A DNA stretch of 64,000 nucleotides from assembly GCF_000720485.1 (NCBI RefSeq), contig NZ_JOAX01000004.1, forward strand, positions 248,001 to 312,000. Reading direction: 5' to 3'. Of the stretch, positions 42,801 to 51,260 are shown piece after piece. The position numbers and the translations under genes are program-made. Position 1 is the stretch's first letter; every line of letters starts with the position of its first letter. This DNA comes from Streptomyces ochraceiscleroticus (lineage in GTDB: Bacteria; Actinomycetota; Actinomycetes; Streptomycetales; Streptomycetaceae). The notes beneath the pieces are model-generated. The model had not been told where the DNA came from. It searched no databases and saw nothing but the letters and a program-made list of their open reading frames with translations.

Positions 42801-43120
42801 GTCACCAGCATAGGAGCGGAGCGTCCAGCGAGCGGGTCCCTGCTGGTACACCCCTGGTCAGAGGCTCCCTCGCCACCGCCGGCCGCGTTTCGCTGGACAG
42901 CGAGGCCCTCACCGGGCTGCCCCGCTCGGGGTGCGTCCACCGGTACTGGCGCGGGCTCCTGCTCCGGGTGAGGGACATCGGGCTCGACACGACGCGTGTG
43001 TGAGCCGGATGAGGCGCAGCCGCGCTGGGCCGGACTGTCCTCGGCCCGGCATCGCGCCGGCGGAGCGACCGCCCCGGCTGCGCCGTACACCCGACTCTGC
43101 GTACGAGAAAGGTCACGGAC
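42801..43120. other. former promoter region, no gene
   Basis: It lies between the broken XRE regulator and the aldo/keto reductase stub. No coding frame is supported. It probably held the divergent promoters of those genes. Confidence 0.4.
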
Positions 43121-43168
43121 ATGAAGACCAGGACCATCGGCTCGCTGGAGGTCTCCGCCACCTGTTGA
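43121..43168 (+). pseudogene. aldo/keto reductase N-terminal stub
   Basis: ATG 43121 begins MKTRTIGSLEVSATC and a stop. The first 13 residues match the near-invariant N-terminus of aldo/keto reductases (normally followed by the GLGCMGMS motif). The homology ends abruptly about 10 bases before the stop codon of the convergent flavoenzyme gene. A deletion has evidently fused the two sequences. Confidence 0.7.
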
Positions 43169-44350
43169 TCACGGCGCCAGGTCGAGAAACTCCCAGTGGG
43201 ATCGGGGTTGTGCACCGCTGAGCCATTTTCCGCAGTTCTGCAGGACCATCGGGCTCGAGGTGATGTGCTGGGTGCCTGTGCCGAGATCGCGCAGGAACCG
43301 GTCGATCGGCCCGCGCCGGATCGCCGCCGTCCCTGCCCAGCGGTGCACCGTCCGGCCCACGTCCTGCACGGTCCATGTCGCGTGGTTGAGCGCCAGCCTG
43401 AGCAGCGTGTCCTGCTCGGTACTCAGCAACTCACCTGTGTCCAGAGTGGCTTCGATACCGTGCCATACCTCCATCACCCACGCCCGCGCCGAACGAAGCT
43501 TGGCTTCGGCGGTCGCGTACTCCGCGTGGAACTGTGCCGTGTCGACGGCGGCGTTACGCGTGCCGGACTTGGCCGCGGTGACCAACTTCAGTTCATCGAG
43601 CAGGCGCCGCCCGACACCGAGCGCCCAGCCGGTGTGCCCGATTGCGGACATGTTGACCAAGCCGAGGCGGTAGATCGCGCCACCGTTGGCCGGGGTGGTC
43701 GTGGTGGCGAGATAGGTGTGCGTCGCCGGGACGTACACATCGGCGCAGTGGTAGTCGATACTGTGCGTCGCACGCAGCCCGAGCACATCCCAGTTGTCGA
43801 CCAGTTCCACCTGCGACTTCGGCATCGCCAGCACCCGCAGCTCCCCGGTGCCCTCGACCTGGATCGCACTGTGGATATGGGTGGCGTGCGCCATGCCGGA
43901 GGCGAACTGCCAACTGCCGCTCACCAGATAGCCATCCTCGACGGGGACGGCCCGTCCGGGCCGGGTGCCGTGCCCGGCCAGCAACGCGTAATCCCCGCGC
44001 GCGACGTCCGGGAACAAGTCGGCGGCCGCAACGGCATCGAGATAGGCCGCAGTCGTGCCGGTCATCAACTGCAGCGCCATCATCGTCCAACCGGCCGCGG
44101 CATCGTGGTAGCTGACCCGCTCGACCGTCTCGATCAGTTGACGTGGGGAGAACTCGTGGCCGCCGAGGTTCCGCGCCAGTGCGGCCCGGATGATCCCAGC
44201 GTCCAGCAATGCCTGCGCGATGCCCTCGGTGAGTCTGCCGAGCCCCTCGGCCGCGTCCGCGTTCGCCTCCAGCGCCCCGCCGAGTGCGTCGATCCGCTCG
44301 AGCATCGCGGGACATTCCGGGCTGACATGTAATCCGGCCGAGACCGCCAT
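43169..44350 (-). CDS. acyl-CoA-dehydrogenase-type flavin monooxygenase
   Basis: A 393-residue flavoenzyme with the acyl-CoA dehydrogenase fold in the version used by two-component FMNH2/FADH2 monooxygenases (HsaA or HpaB-like). Segments include ALARNLGGHEFSPRQLIETVERVSYHD, then DGYLVSGSWQFASGMAHATH and GPIDRFLRDLGTGTQHITSSPMVL. It lacks the catalytic Glu context of true acyl-CoA dehydrogenases as far as I can see. ATG 44350 is followed upstream by a promoter with a TCAGTACTGA palindrome and the divergent SDR gene. Its 3' end abuts an aldo/keto reductase remnant. No flavin reductase partner is encoded next to it. Confidence 0.8.
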   Translation of the reverse strand: MAVSAGLHVSPECPAMLERIDALGGALEANADAAEGLGRLTEGIAQALLDAGIIRAALARNLGGHEFSPRQLIETVERVSYHDAAAGWTMMALQLMTGTTAAYLDAVAAADLFPDVARGDYALLAGHGTRPGRAVPVEDGYLVSGSWQFASGMAHATHIHSAIQVEGTGELRVLAMPKSQVELVDNWDVLGLRATHSIDYHCADVYVPATHTYLATTTTPANGGAIYRLGLVNMSAIGHTGWALGVGRRLLDELKLVTAAKSGTRNAAVDTAQFHAEYATAEAKLRSARAWVMEVWHGIEATLDTGELLSTEQDTLLRLALNHATWTVQDVGRTVHRWAGTAAIRRGPIDRFLRDLGTGTQHITSSPMVLQNCGKWLSGAQPRSHWEFLDLAP

Positions 44351-44375
44351 GGGTGGTCGCTCCTCGCTATCAGTA

Positions 44376-44385
44376 TCAGTACTGA
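44376..44385. promoter_or_regulatory. short palindrome in divergent promoter
   Basis: TCAGTACTGA is a perfect 10-bp palindrome within ATCAGTATCAGTACTGAGTC, 26 bp upstream of the flavin monooxygenase start. It is a candidate operator. The rest of the 44351-44647 region shows no gene. Confidence 0.4.
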
Positions 44386-44647
44386 GTCAGCGTCACTTTA
44401 GCGAGGGGCCGTACCATTCCCCAGACCGCCGTTGCCCATCCCGAGCTGCCGGGCGATAACCCGTTGGCTGCGGCCAGTGGCTGTATCAACTCGCCGTCGG
44501 CTGCGTACGCATTATCTGAAAATCGTGTGGAGTGGGGCACCGAGCTCCCTACGATGCACTGCATCAAGCCATTCGGGGCCGATACATTCCGTCGTTGGCC
44601 CGAGCGGCCCTTGTCGTCGCAGAGTCGGCCCACAGAAGGAGGGCGCC

Positions 44648-45451
44648 ATGGCGCCATATGACTTGACCGGGCGAACGGCGCTGGTGACAGGCGGTGCGCA
44701 GGGGTTGGGAGCCGGGATGGCCGAGGCGCTCGCCCGCGCCGGCGCGGCCGTCATGATCGGCGATGTGCAGAAGGAGGCCGGCGGGGAGACCGCGGAGTCA
44801 CTGCGGGAGTCCGGTGCCACAGTGGAGTTCGTCCCCCTCGATGTCGCCGAGGATGCGAGCTGGGAGTCGGCCGTCGGTCGGACCGTCACCGCGCTGGGTG
44901 GCCTGGACATCGTCGTCAACAACGCGGGAGTGCTGGCCTCAGGGCTGATCGCCGACCTCGAGCGCCAGGCGGTCCGCGAGATGCTGGAGGTGAATGTCCT
45001 CGGGGTCGCGCTCGGTATCAAGCATGCCTTCCGGGCCATGCGCCCTGGTGGGCCGGCCGGGGGTGGCGGTGCGGTCGTCAATGTCTCGTCGGTGGCCGCG
45101 ACGGTCCCCTTCCCCGGCATCGCGGGCTACGCGGCGACCAAGGCCGGAGTCGACCGGCTGACCCGCGTGGCCGCGCTGGAGTCCGGCAAGCTCGGCTACG
45201 GCGTGCGGGTCAACTGCGTCTATCCGGGCCTGGTACCCACCGCGATGGGTATCCAACTCGCCCGGGACATGGAGGAGCTGGGGCTTTGGCCCAGCGCGGA
45301 GGCGGCCGTCGGCGATGTCATCGGGCTCACCCCGCTCGGTCGGCTCGGTGAGGTCACCGACATGGCCGATGCGGTGGTCTTTCTCGCCTCCGACGCGGCC
45401 CGCTTCGTCACCGGCGCGGGTCTGCCGGTCGATGGCGGCATGGGGATGTAG
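44648..45451 (+). CDS. short-chain dehydrogenase/reductase
   Basis: A 267-residue classical SDR. The cofactor motif is TGGAQGLGAG, then NNAG, the catalytic Ser region VNVSSVAATVPFPG, and YAATK with the catalytic Tyr and Lys. It ends with the usual FVTGAGLPVDGGMGM. It oxidises or reduces a hydroxyl/ketone with NAD(P)H; the substrate is not evident. ATG 44648 has GGAGGGCG upstream. It is divergent from the flavin monooxygenase, so both may act on the same ring-containing or steroid-like substrate, which is inference. Confidence 0.9.
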   Translation: MAPYDLTGRTALVTGGAQGLGAGMAEALARAGAAVMIGDVQKEAGGETAESLRESGATVEFVPLDVAEDASWESAVGRTVTALGGLDIVVNNAGVLASGLIADLERQAVREMLEVNVLGVALGIKHAFRAMRPGGPAGGGGAVVNVSSVAATVPFPGIAGYAATKAGVDRLTRVAALESGKLGYGVRVNCVYPGLVPTAMGIQLARDMEELGLWPSAEAAVGDVIGLTPLGRLGEVTDMADAVVFLASDAARFVTGAGLPVDGGMGM

Positions 45452-45570
45452 AGGAACATGTGAACGGTAAAGCGGCGTATGAGCGGCCGGCGCGGAATGG
45501 CGTTCGGTCGAGGGTCCGGGTCGTTCCTTGAGGTCCGGGCGATACATCGGCTGATCGAGCTGGAACGGCG

Positions 45571-46554
45571 ATGAAGTCTCCCCGGGACTATTCCTGGTAC
45601 TTTCCCGCAGCGGCAGGTGCGGGTGCCGCAGCCATTCTCGGCACGCTCGCACGTGAACCTTCCGACACCGTGATGGCCGGTGCCTGCATGGCGCTGGTAG
45701 CGGCGTCCTCCGGCGTTTCCGCGGTGATACTCCGTCGCCGGGGGCGGGGCCTCAGTGCGCTGCGGGCGGTGGCGGAGACGGTCCAGCGGGAGATGCTGCG
45801 ACCGCTGCCGGACCGGCTCGGGGGACTGCGTACCGCGGTCCGCTACGAGGCCACGCAATCCGGGGCGCTGGTCGGTGGGGATGTCTACGACGCCGTCCAT
45901 ACGCCTTTCGGTGTGCGGCTGTTCATCGGTGACGCGATGGGCAAGGGCCTGTCGGCGGTAGGGACCGCCATGGATGCCCTCGGCGCCTTCCGTAACCTGG
46001 CCCAGCGCGAAAGGCGGTTGTCCGCGCTGGCACAGCGCATGGACTCGGTCCTCGCCGTCCGGGACGGCGGCGTGGACTTTGTCACCGCCTTGTTGATCGA
46101 GGTCGCCGACGGGAGTGACAGCGCCGAGCTGGTCTGCTGCGGCCACCCGCCACCGCTGCTGATCCGCGCCGGCCGAGCCACCTTCGTGGACGTTCTGCCG
46201 CCGTCGCCACCGCTCGGCCTCTTCGGCCTCCAGAACGACTGGTGCCGGGCGGGCACCGTACCGCTGGCCGACAACGACCGGCTGCTGCTCTACACGGACG
46301 GCGTCACCGAAGCCCGCGACGCCAAGGGGGACTTCTATCCCCTCGCGGAGCGGGCGGCGGTGCTGAACGACGACGATCCCGGAACCTTCCTCGACGTCCT
46401 CACTGCCGACCTCATTCAGTACTCGATGGGCAAACTGCACGACGACGCCGCGCTTTTGCTCATCGACTTCGGAGAGATTCGTGCACGTGCGCGCCAAGCG
46501 TGGGCGGAAAGTTGTCAATCGCCTCGGAAGAGTGCCACCAGGCCCATACGGTAG
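45571..46554 (+). CDS. membrane-anchored SpoIIE-type PP2C phosphatase
   Basis: A 327-residue protein. Two hydrophobic segments (about residues 10-26 and 33-54) anchor it. The SpoIIE/RsbU phosphatase domain (about 70-310) has metal-binding D104 in VGGDVYD, D121 in IGDAMGKG, CCGHPPPLL, YTDGVTEARD and a final DDAALLLI. Such proteins dephosphorylate anti-anti-sigma factors in Streptomyces stress and development pathways. No anti-sigma partner is adjacent, so it probably acts on distant targets. The start at ATG 45571 is the first of the frame that precedes the membrane segments. Confidence 0.9.
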   Translation: MKSPRDYSWYFPAAAGAGAAAILGTLAREPSDTVMAGACMALVAASSGVSAVILRRRGRGLSALRAVAETVQREMLRPLPDRLGGLRTAVRYEATQSGALVGGDVYDAVHTPFGVRLFIGDAMGKGLSAVGTAMDALGAFRNLAQRERRLSALAQRMDSVLAVRDGGVDFVTALLIEVADGSDSAELVCCGHPPPLLIRAGRATFVDVLPPSPPLGLFGLQNDWCRAGTVPLADNDRLLLYTDGVTEARDAKGDFYPLAERAAVLNDDDPGTFLDVLTADLIQYSMGKLHDDAALLLIDFGEIRARARQAWAESCQSPRKSATRPIR

Positions 46555-46628
46555 GGCCCCATAGGGGGCGTGCCGGTGGCCGTGCCCATCCCTGAATAAG
46601 GCGTCCATATCACTGAGGTGAGTCGGCT

Positions 46629-48746
46629 GTGGCTGGCGGTCTGCCTACGGAAAAGCCGGGCTTCATCGGACGTAGCCGTGAACTCGCCGCCCTGCGGCAG
46701 GCGTGGAAGCGTTCCCGGTTGGTGACACTGACCGGGATCGGCGGTGTCGGGAAGACCCGCACCGCGCTGCGCGCCGCCGCCGAGATTGCGGGCGACTTCC
46801 GCGATGGAGCCTGGTTCGTCGAGCTCTCCGGGCTCCAGGACAGTGAGTTGCTGATGCACGCGGTCGCCAGGGTGCTGTGCCCCACCGACCACACGACCCG
46901 GCCCATGGAGGAGGTGCTGGCCGATCACCTCAGCACCAAGCATCTGCTGCTCATCCTCGACACCTGCGAGCACCTCGTAGACGCCTGCGCGGACCTCGCG
47001 GACCTGCTGCTGCGCGCCGCCCCCCGGCTACACCTTCTCGTCACCAGCCGGCAGCCTCTCAGCATCCCCGGCGAACAGGCATTCCTGCTGGAACCGTTGC
47101 CCGTCACGGAAGACGCGGTCGCCCTGTTCGCGCAGCGCGCCCTCGCCGCTCGTCCCGGCTTCACGCTGGCCGGCCGCAACAGGGCGACCGTGGAGCGGAT
47201 CTGCACGCGGCTCGACGGCATTCCGCTCGCCATCGAACTGGCAGCCGGGCGACTGCGGACCGAGAGCCTCGAGGATCTCCTCGACCGCTTGGACGACCGC
47301 TTCCAGCTCCTCGTCAACGAGAAAACCCTCGCCGAGAAGGCCGCCGGCGATCCGGGCGGCCCGCTCCACAGCGCCTTCCGCCACGACACGCTGCGCACGG
47401 CGATCGGCTGGAGCCATGAGCTGTGCCGGCCGCACGAGCGGCTGCTGTGGGCCCGGCTCTCCGTATTCATCGGCGACTTCTCCCGCACGGCCGTCGAGCG
47501 CGTATGCGGTGACGACATTCTGGAGAAGGCGGAGATCGGCGATCTGCTCACCGGGCTCGTCGAGAAATCGCTCCTGGTCCGGGAGAGAGGACCGGACGGC
47601 GAGCGGTTCCGACAGCTCGACACCGTACGTGCGTACGGCGCCGAGTGGCTGCGGCGCCTCGGCGAGGAACTACCCCAGCGCACCCGCCACCTCGACTGGT
47701 GTCAGGCGTTCGCCGAGCGGGGTGAACGGAACTGGTTCGGCCCGGGTCAGGCCGCCGTCTTCCACGCCACCCGCCGCGAGCACGCACAGCTCTTCGCCGC
47801 CCTCGACTTCGCGCTGTCCACTCCGGGCCACGAGCAGGCCGGGCTGCGGCTCGCCGGAACACTCTGGTTCTACTGGGTCGGCTGCGGTCTGCTCGGCGAC
47901 GGCCGCTACTGGCTCGACCGTGCCCGCGCCCTCGGGTCCGGTCCCACCCGCGAGCGGCTCAAGGTGCTCTGGGTGGGCGGGTATGTCGCCATCCTCCAAG
48001 GCGACTCGGAGGCGGCCCTGGCCATGCTCACCGAGTGCCGGTCGCAGGCGCTGCGTACCGGCGACGACACAGCGTACGCGTACGCCACCCACCGGCTCGG
48101 CTGTGCCGCACTGATGCGGGATGACCATCGAACGGCGCAGGAATTCTTCGAGACCTCACGCAGCCGTTACGCCGAACTCGGTGAGCTCAACAGTAATGTG
48201 ATGATGGCTCAGGTCGAACTGGCCATGGCCCTTGCCTTCCAGGGCGACCTGGAGGCCGCCGTCGGCCTCTGCGCGGAGGCCCGCTCCATCTGCGAGTCGC
48301 ACGGCGAGCGCTGGGCCAAGGCATACGCCCTCTACGTCCTCTCCTATGCGGCCTGGACCACAGGACGGTATGAGGAGGCCGCGGAGCTGGCGCAGGAGTG
48401 CCTGGTCATCAATTACGAGTTCCGCGACCTGGTCGGCGTGGTCCTGCCCATCGAACTCATCTCCCTGTTCCGCGCCTCCAGCGGACACAGCTTCCCGGCC
48501 GCCATGCTGCACGGCGCGGCCCGGCGCATCTGGCGGAAGGTCGGGCTGCCCCTCTTTGGATCCGCATACTTCAACGCCCCGCACGAAGCGGCCGTTGCCC
48601 TCGCCCGGAAGGCCCTGGGTGACGATCAGTACGCAGCGGCCGTGGAAGGCGGTATCCGGCTCCCTCTGGGCGAGGCGGTCGCTTCGGCGCTGGTCGAGGT
48701 GGACCAGCTGCTCCGGAAATCCGCGCCGGAGATGCGATTCCCGTAA
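46629..48746 (+). CDS. NB-ARC/TPR signal-transduction ATPase, paralogue of the gene at 801
   Basis: A 705-residue STAND ATPase with P-loop TGIGGVGKTR (K42), Walker B LLLILDTCEHLV (D111), the GIPLAIELAAGRLR motif and LRTAIGWSHELC. A long TPR-like C-terminal half follows, with tail YAAAVEGGIRLPLGEAVASAL. Like its paralogue at 801-2993 it has no DNA-binding domain. The two proteins align along most of their length and share the CEHLV and AIGWSH segments. GTG 46629 has GAGGTGAG upstream. Neighbours are a PP2C phosphatase before it and a pectate lyase after it, so it might regulate either, but nothing in the sequence proves this. Confidence 0.85.
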   Translation: MAGGLPTEKPGFIGRSRELAALRQAWKRSRLVTLTGIGGVGKTRTALRAAAEIAGDFRDGAWFVELSGLQDSELLMHAVARVLCPTDHTTRPMEEVLADHLSTKHLLLILDTCEHLVDACADLADLLLRAAPRLHLLVTSRQPLSIPGEQAFLLEPLPVTEDAVALFAQRALAARPGFTLAGRNRATVERICTRLDGIPLAIELAAGRLRTESLEDLLDRLDDRFQLLVNEKTLAEKAAGDPGGPLHSAFRHDTLRTAIGWSHELCRPHERLLWARLSVFIGDFSRTAVERVCGDDILEKAEIGDLLTGLVEKSLLVRERGPDGERFRQLDTVRAYGAEWLRRLGEELPQRTRHLDWCQAFAERGERNWFGPGQAAVFHATRREHAQLFAALDFALSTPGHEQAGLRLAGTLWFYWVGCGLLGDGRYWLDRARALGSGPTRERLKVLWVGGYVAILQGDSEAALAMLTECRSQALRTGDDTAYAYATHRLGCAALMRDDHRTAQEFFETSRSRYAELGELNSNVMMAQVELAMALAFQGDLEAAVGLCAEARSICESHGERWAKAYALYVLSYAAWTTGRYEEAAELAQECLVINYEFRDLVGVVLPIELISLFRASSGHSFPAAMLHGAARRIWRKVGLPLFGSAYFNAPHEAAVALARKALGDDQYAAAVEGGIRLPLGEAVASALVEVDQLLRKSAPEMRFP

Positions 48747-48766
48747 GGCGGCTTCCGGGAACTCCG

Positions 48767-48814
48767 TCGACAGGTCGGCCGCGCCGGCAGCCGACTGTTC
48801 ATCGACAGGTCGGC
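48767..48814. repeat. 13-bp direct repeats upstream of pectate lyase
   Basis: TCGACAGGTCGGC occurs at 48767-48779 and again at 48802-48814, 35 bp apart, in the 140-bp gap before the pectate lyase gene. The regular spacing suggests a regulator binding two sites on one face of the helix. Confidence 0.6.
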
Positions 48815-48887
48815 AACCTCGACGGCTGCTGCGACGACTACAGCGTGCAGTAGCACCCAGCATTCGAAGAGGAATGGGGAGACGAGG

Positions 48888-49997
48888 ATGAGACGATCAG
48901 TAGCGCTGCGACTTCATGCGGCGCTGGCCACGATGGCGCTCGCGGCCGCGGCCGGGGTGGCTCTGGGGGCACCCGATGCCTCGGCGGCGACCACCGGCGC
49001 CACCGGCTACGCGAGCCAGAACGGCGGAACCACCGGCGGTGCGGGCGGGCAGACGGTACGGGCCACCACAGGGACCGCGATCCACACGGCCCTGTGCAAC
49101 CGGGCCAGCAGCAGCACTCCGATCACCATCCAGGTCGAGGGCACCATCAATCACGGCAACACCTCCAAGGTGTCGGGCGACAGTTGCAACACCGCCGACG
49201 GCGTGATCGAGCTCAAGCAGATCAGCAACGTCACGATCATCGGGGTCGGCAATGGCGCCGTCTTCGACCAACTGGGCATCCACATCCGGGAATCCAGCAA
49301 CATCATCATCCAGAACGTGACCGTCAAGAACGTCAAGAAGTCGGGCTCCCCCACCTCCAACGGCGGGGACGCCATCGGCATGGAGAGCGACGTCCGCAAC
49401 GTCTGGGTCGATCACACCACGCTGGAAGCGTCGGGCGGGGAGTCGGAGGGATACGACGGCCTCTTCGACATGAAGAACAACACCCAGTACGTGACCCTGT
49501 CCTACAGCATCCTGCGCAACTCCGGCCGCGGTGGCCTCGTCGGGTCCAGCGAGAGCGACGTCTCCAACGGCTACATCACGTACCACCACAATCTGTACGA
49601 GAACATCGACTCGCGTGCGCCGCTGCTGCGTGGCGGCGTCGCGCACATGTACAACAACCACTACGTGAGCCTCAACGAGTCCGGGATCAATTCCCGGGCA
49701 GGGGCCCGCGCCAAGGTCGACAACAACTACTTCGAGGACTCCAAGGACGTCCTGGGCACCTTCTACACCGACGCGGCCGGTTACTGGCAGGTCAGCGGCA
49801 ACACCTTCGACAACGTGACCTGGTCCAGCCCCAGCGAGGAGAACCACCCCGCCGGCCCGAACCCGCAGTCCAACACCTCGGTCGGCATCCCCTACTCCTA
49901 CGGCCTCGACGAGGCCGCCTGCGTGCCGGACATCGTGAGCCGGACCGCGGGAGCCGGCAAGGGACTGCAGGAGTCGAACGGCGACTGCTCGGCGTAG
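48888..49997 (+). CDS. secreted pectate lyase, PL1 family
   Basis: A 369-residue exported enzyme. The signal peptide (residues 1-34) has an Arg-rich start, an Ala-rich core and a DASAA cleavage region. The mature beta-helix includes NVTIIGVGNGAVFDQLGIHIRES, NVWVDHTTLEASGG (the WVDH motif), and YHHNLYENIDSRAPLLRGGVAHMYNNHY, with the catalytic Arg region RAPLLR. It cleaves polygalacturonate by beta-elimination outside the cell and needs calcium. ATG 48888 follows GAGACGAGG. Direct repeats at 48767 and a stem-loop at 50016 frame the gene. It fits the plant-polymer theme of the window. Confidence 0.92.
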   Translation: MRRSVALRLHAALATMALAAAAGVALGAPDASAATTGATGYASQNGGTTGGAGGQTVRATTGTAIHTALCNRASSSTPITIQVEGTINHGNTSKVSGDSCNTADGVIELKQISNVTIIGVGNGAVFDQLGIHIRESSNIIIQNVTVKNVKKSGSPTSNGGDAIGMESDVRNVWVDHTTLEASGGESEGYDGLFDMKNNTQYVTLSYSILRNSGRGGLVGSSESDVSNGYITYHHNLYENIDSRAPLLRGGVAHMYNNHYVSLNESGINSRAGARAKVDNNYFEDSKDVLGTFYTDAAGYWQVSGNTFDNVTWSSPSEENHPAGPNPQSNTSVGIPYSYGLDEAACVPDIVSRTAGAGKGLQESNGDCSA

Positions 49998-50015
49998 TCG
50001 CCGGCCGCAGCACCG

Positions 50016-50095
50016 ACCGAGCCCTCACTGGAACCGACGGAACCCAGCGGCGCCGGCCTCGGCCTCGGGGTCGGCGCCGACGGTTCCGGCTCGGT
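50016..50095 (+). terminator. long bulged stem-loop after pectate lyase
   Basis: ACCGAGCC (50016-50023) plus GGAACC (50030-50035) pair with GGTTCC (50082-50087) plus GGCTCGGT (50088-50095), leaving a six-base bulge. The loop itself contains the palindrome TCGGCGCCGA. It starts 18 bases after the stop codon and is likely the terminator. Confidence 0.6.
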
Positions 50096-50213
50096 CAAGC
50101 GAAGATCACGGTGCCCCTGACCAGGGGTTCCGCAGCCATGCCCGTCCTCGTCGTTACCGAGGGGTAGGCACACCACGGCTCTTGCTATAAAGTCCGTCAA
50201 CAAGCCGACGCCG

Positions 50214-50226
50214 TTACCGCCGGTAA
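50214..50226. promoter_or_regulatory. TTACCG-C-CGGTAA palindrome before the AurF-like gene
   Basis: A perfect 13-bp dyad 49 bp upstream of the di-iron oxygenase start, next to an AT-richer CTATAAAGT stretch at 50185. It has the form of a TetR-type operator. No such regulator gene is adjacent. Confidence 0.5.
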
Positions 50227-50275
50227 TAGCAGCAGTGGATGAGGTACTTCCCGGACTCGACTGGAGGAGCCCCGC

Positions 50276-51199
50276 ATGGCCATCAGCATCCCGCGGCCGG
50301 AGGCCCGGAACCGCACCCCCGAGACGCCCGCTGACGGCATCGCGCGGCGGCTGCTCGATTCGTCCGCGCAGCTCTCGTACGACCCGCTCACCGAGGTCGA
50401 CTGGGAGACCCCGCTCGACGAGGGCTTCCACGGCGCCAGCCCGGAGTGGAGCACCCTGTACGGGACGGCGTACTGGAACGAGCTGACCGACGCGCAGCGC
50501 AAGGCGCTGACGCGGCAGGAGGCCGCCTCGGTGGCCAGCACCGGCATCTGGTTCGAGATGATCCTGCAGCAGATGGTGCTGCGGGACATCTACGCCAAGG
50601 ACCCCACGGACGACACCTTCCAGTGGGCGCTCACCGAGATCGCCGACGAGTGCCGCCACTCGATCATGTTCGCGCGCGGCGCGAAGAAGCTGCGGGCCCC
50701 GGCCTACCGCCCGCACCGGGCCGCGGTCGAACTCGGCCGGGTCTTCAAGACCGTCGCGTTCGGCGAGGCGGCGTACGCGGCGATCCTGGTCGCCGAGGAG
50801 GTCCTCGACGTCATGCAGCGCGACTGGATGCGCGACGAGCGGGTCGTGCCGTTCGTCCGCACCATCAACAACATCCATGTCGTCGAGGAGTCACGGCACA
50901 TGAAGTTCGCCCGCGACGAGACGCGCAAGCGCCTCGCGCGCGCCGGCCGGGTGCGTCGCCAGATCCACTCCCTCCTGATAGCCGTGGCGTCCTACGTCAT
51001 CGTCACGAGCATGGTGAACCGGAAGGTCTACGCGAACGCCGGGCTGGACGAGGAACGCGCCCTCCGCGAGGCGAAGGCCAACGAGCACCACAAGTCCATG
51101 ATGCGCTCGAGCTGTTCGGGCCTGATGGAGTTCCTGACCTCGGTGGGACTGCTCACCAAGCCCGCGCTGTACTTCTACAAGCGCGCCAACCTGATCTGA
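50276..51199 (+). CDS. AurF-like non-heme di-iron oxygenase (DUF3066)
   Basis: A 307-residue helical protein. It has two Glu-x-x-His motifs, E125-C-R-H128 and E205-S-R-H208, plus E174 and H201. This spacing matches the metal ligands of AurF, the p-aminobenzoate N-oxygenase (E136/H139, E196, H223, E227/H230). AurF-type enzymes oxidise arylamines to nitro compounds or perform other oxygenations with two irons. ATG 50276 follows GGAGGAG closely. It is followed by a ferredoxin-fused NADP reductase that can supply electrons, and no biosynthetic gene cluster surrounds it, so the substrate is unknown. Confidence 0.85.
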   Translation: MAISIPRPEARNRTPETPADGIARRLLDSSAQLSYDPLTEVDWETPLDEGFHGASPEWSTLYGTAYWNELTDAQRKALTRQEAASVASTGIWFEMILQQMVLRDIYAKDPTDDTFQWALTEIADECRHSIMFARGAKKLRAPAYRPHRAAVELGRVFKTVAFGEAAYAAILVAEEVLDVMQRDWMRDERVVPFVRTINNIHVVEESRHMKFARDETRKRLARAGRVRRQIHSLLIAVASYVIVTSMVNRKVYANAGLDEERALREAKANEHHKSMMRSSCSGLMEFLTSVGLLTKPALYFYKRANLI

Positions 51200-51242
51200 C
51201 GACTGATCACACGACTGACCTGAACGACCTGATCTGACGACT
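51190..51242. repeat. 15-bp direct repeats spanning the oxygenase stop
   Basis: CCTGATCTGACGACT occurs at 51190-51204, covering the last codons and stop, and again at 51228-51242 in the 61-bp gap before the reductase. Copies of the core GACTGA/GACCTGA lie between. This looks like slippage-generated duplication that lengthened the spacer. Confidence 0.75.
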
Positions 51243-51260
51243 TTCAGCCGAGCGGACGAC

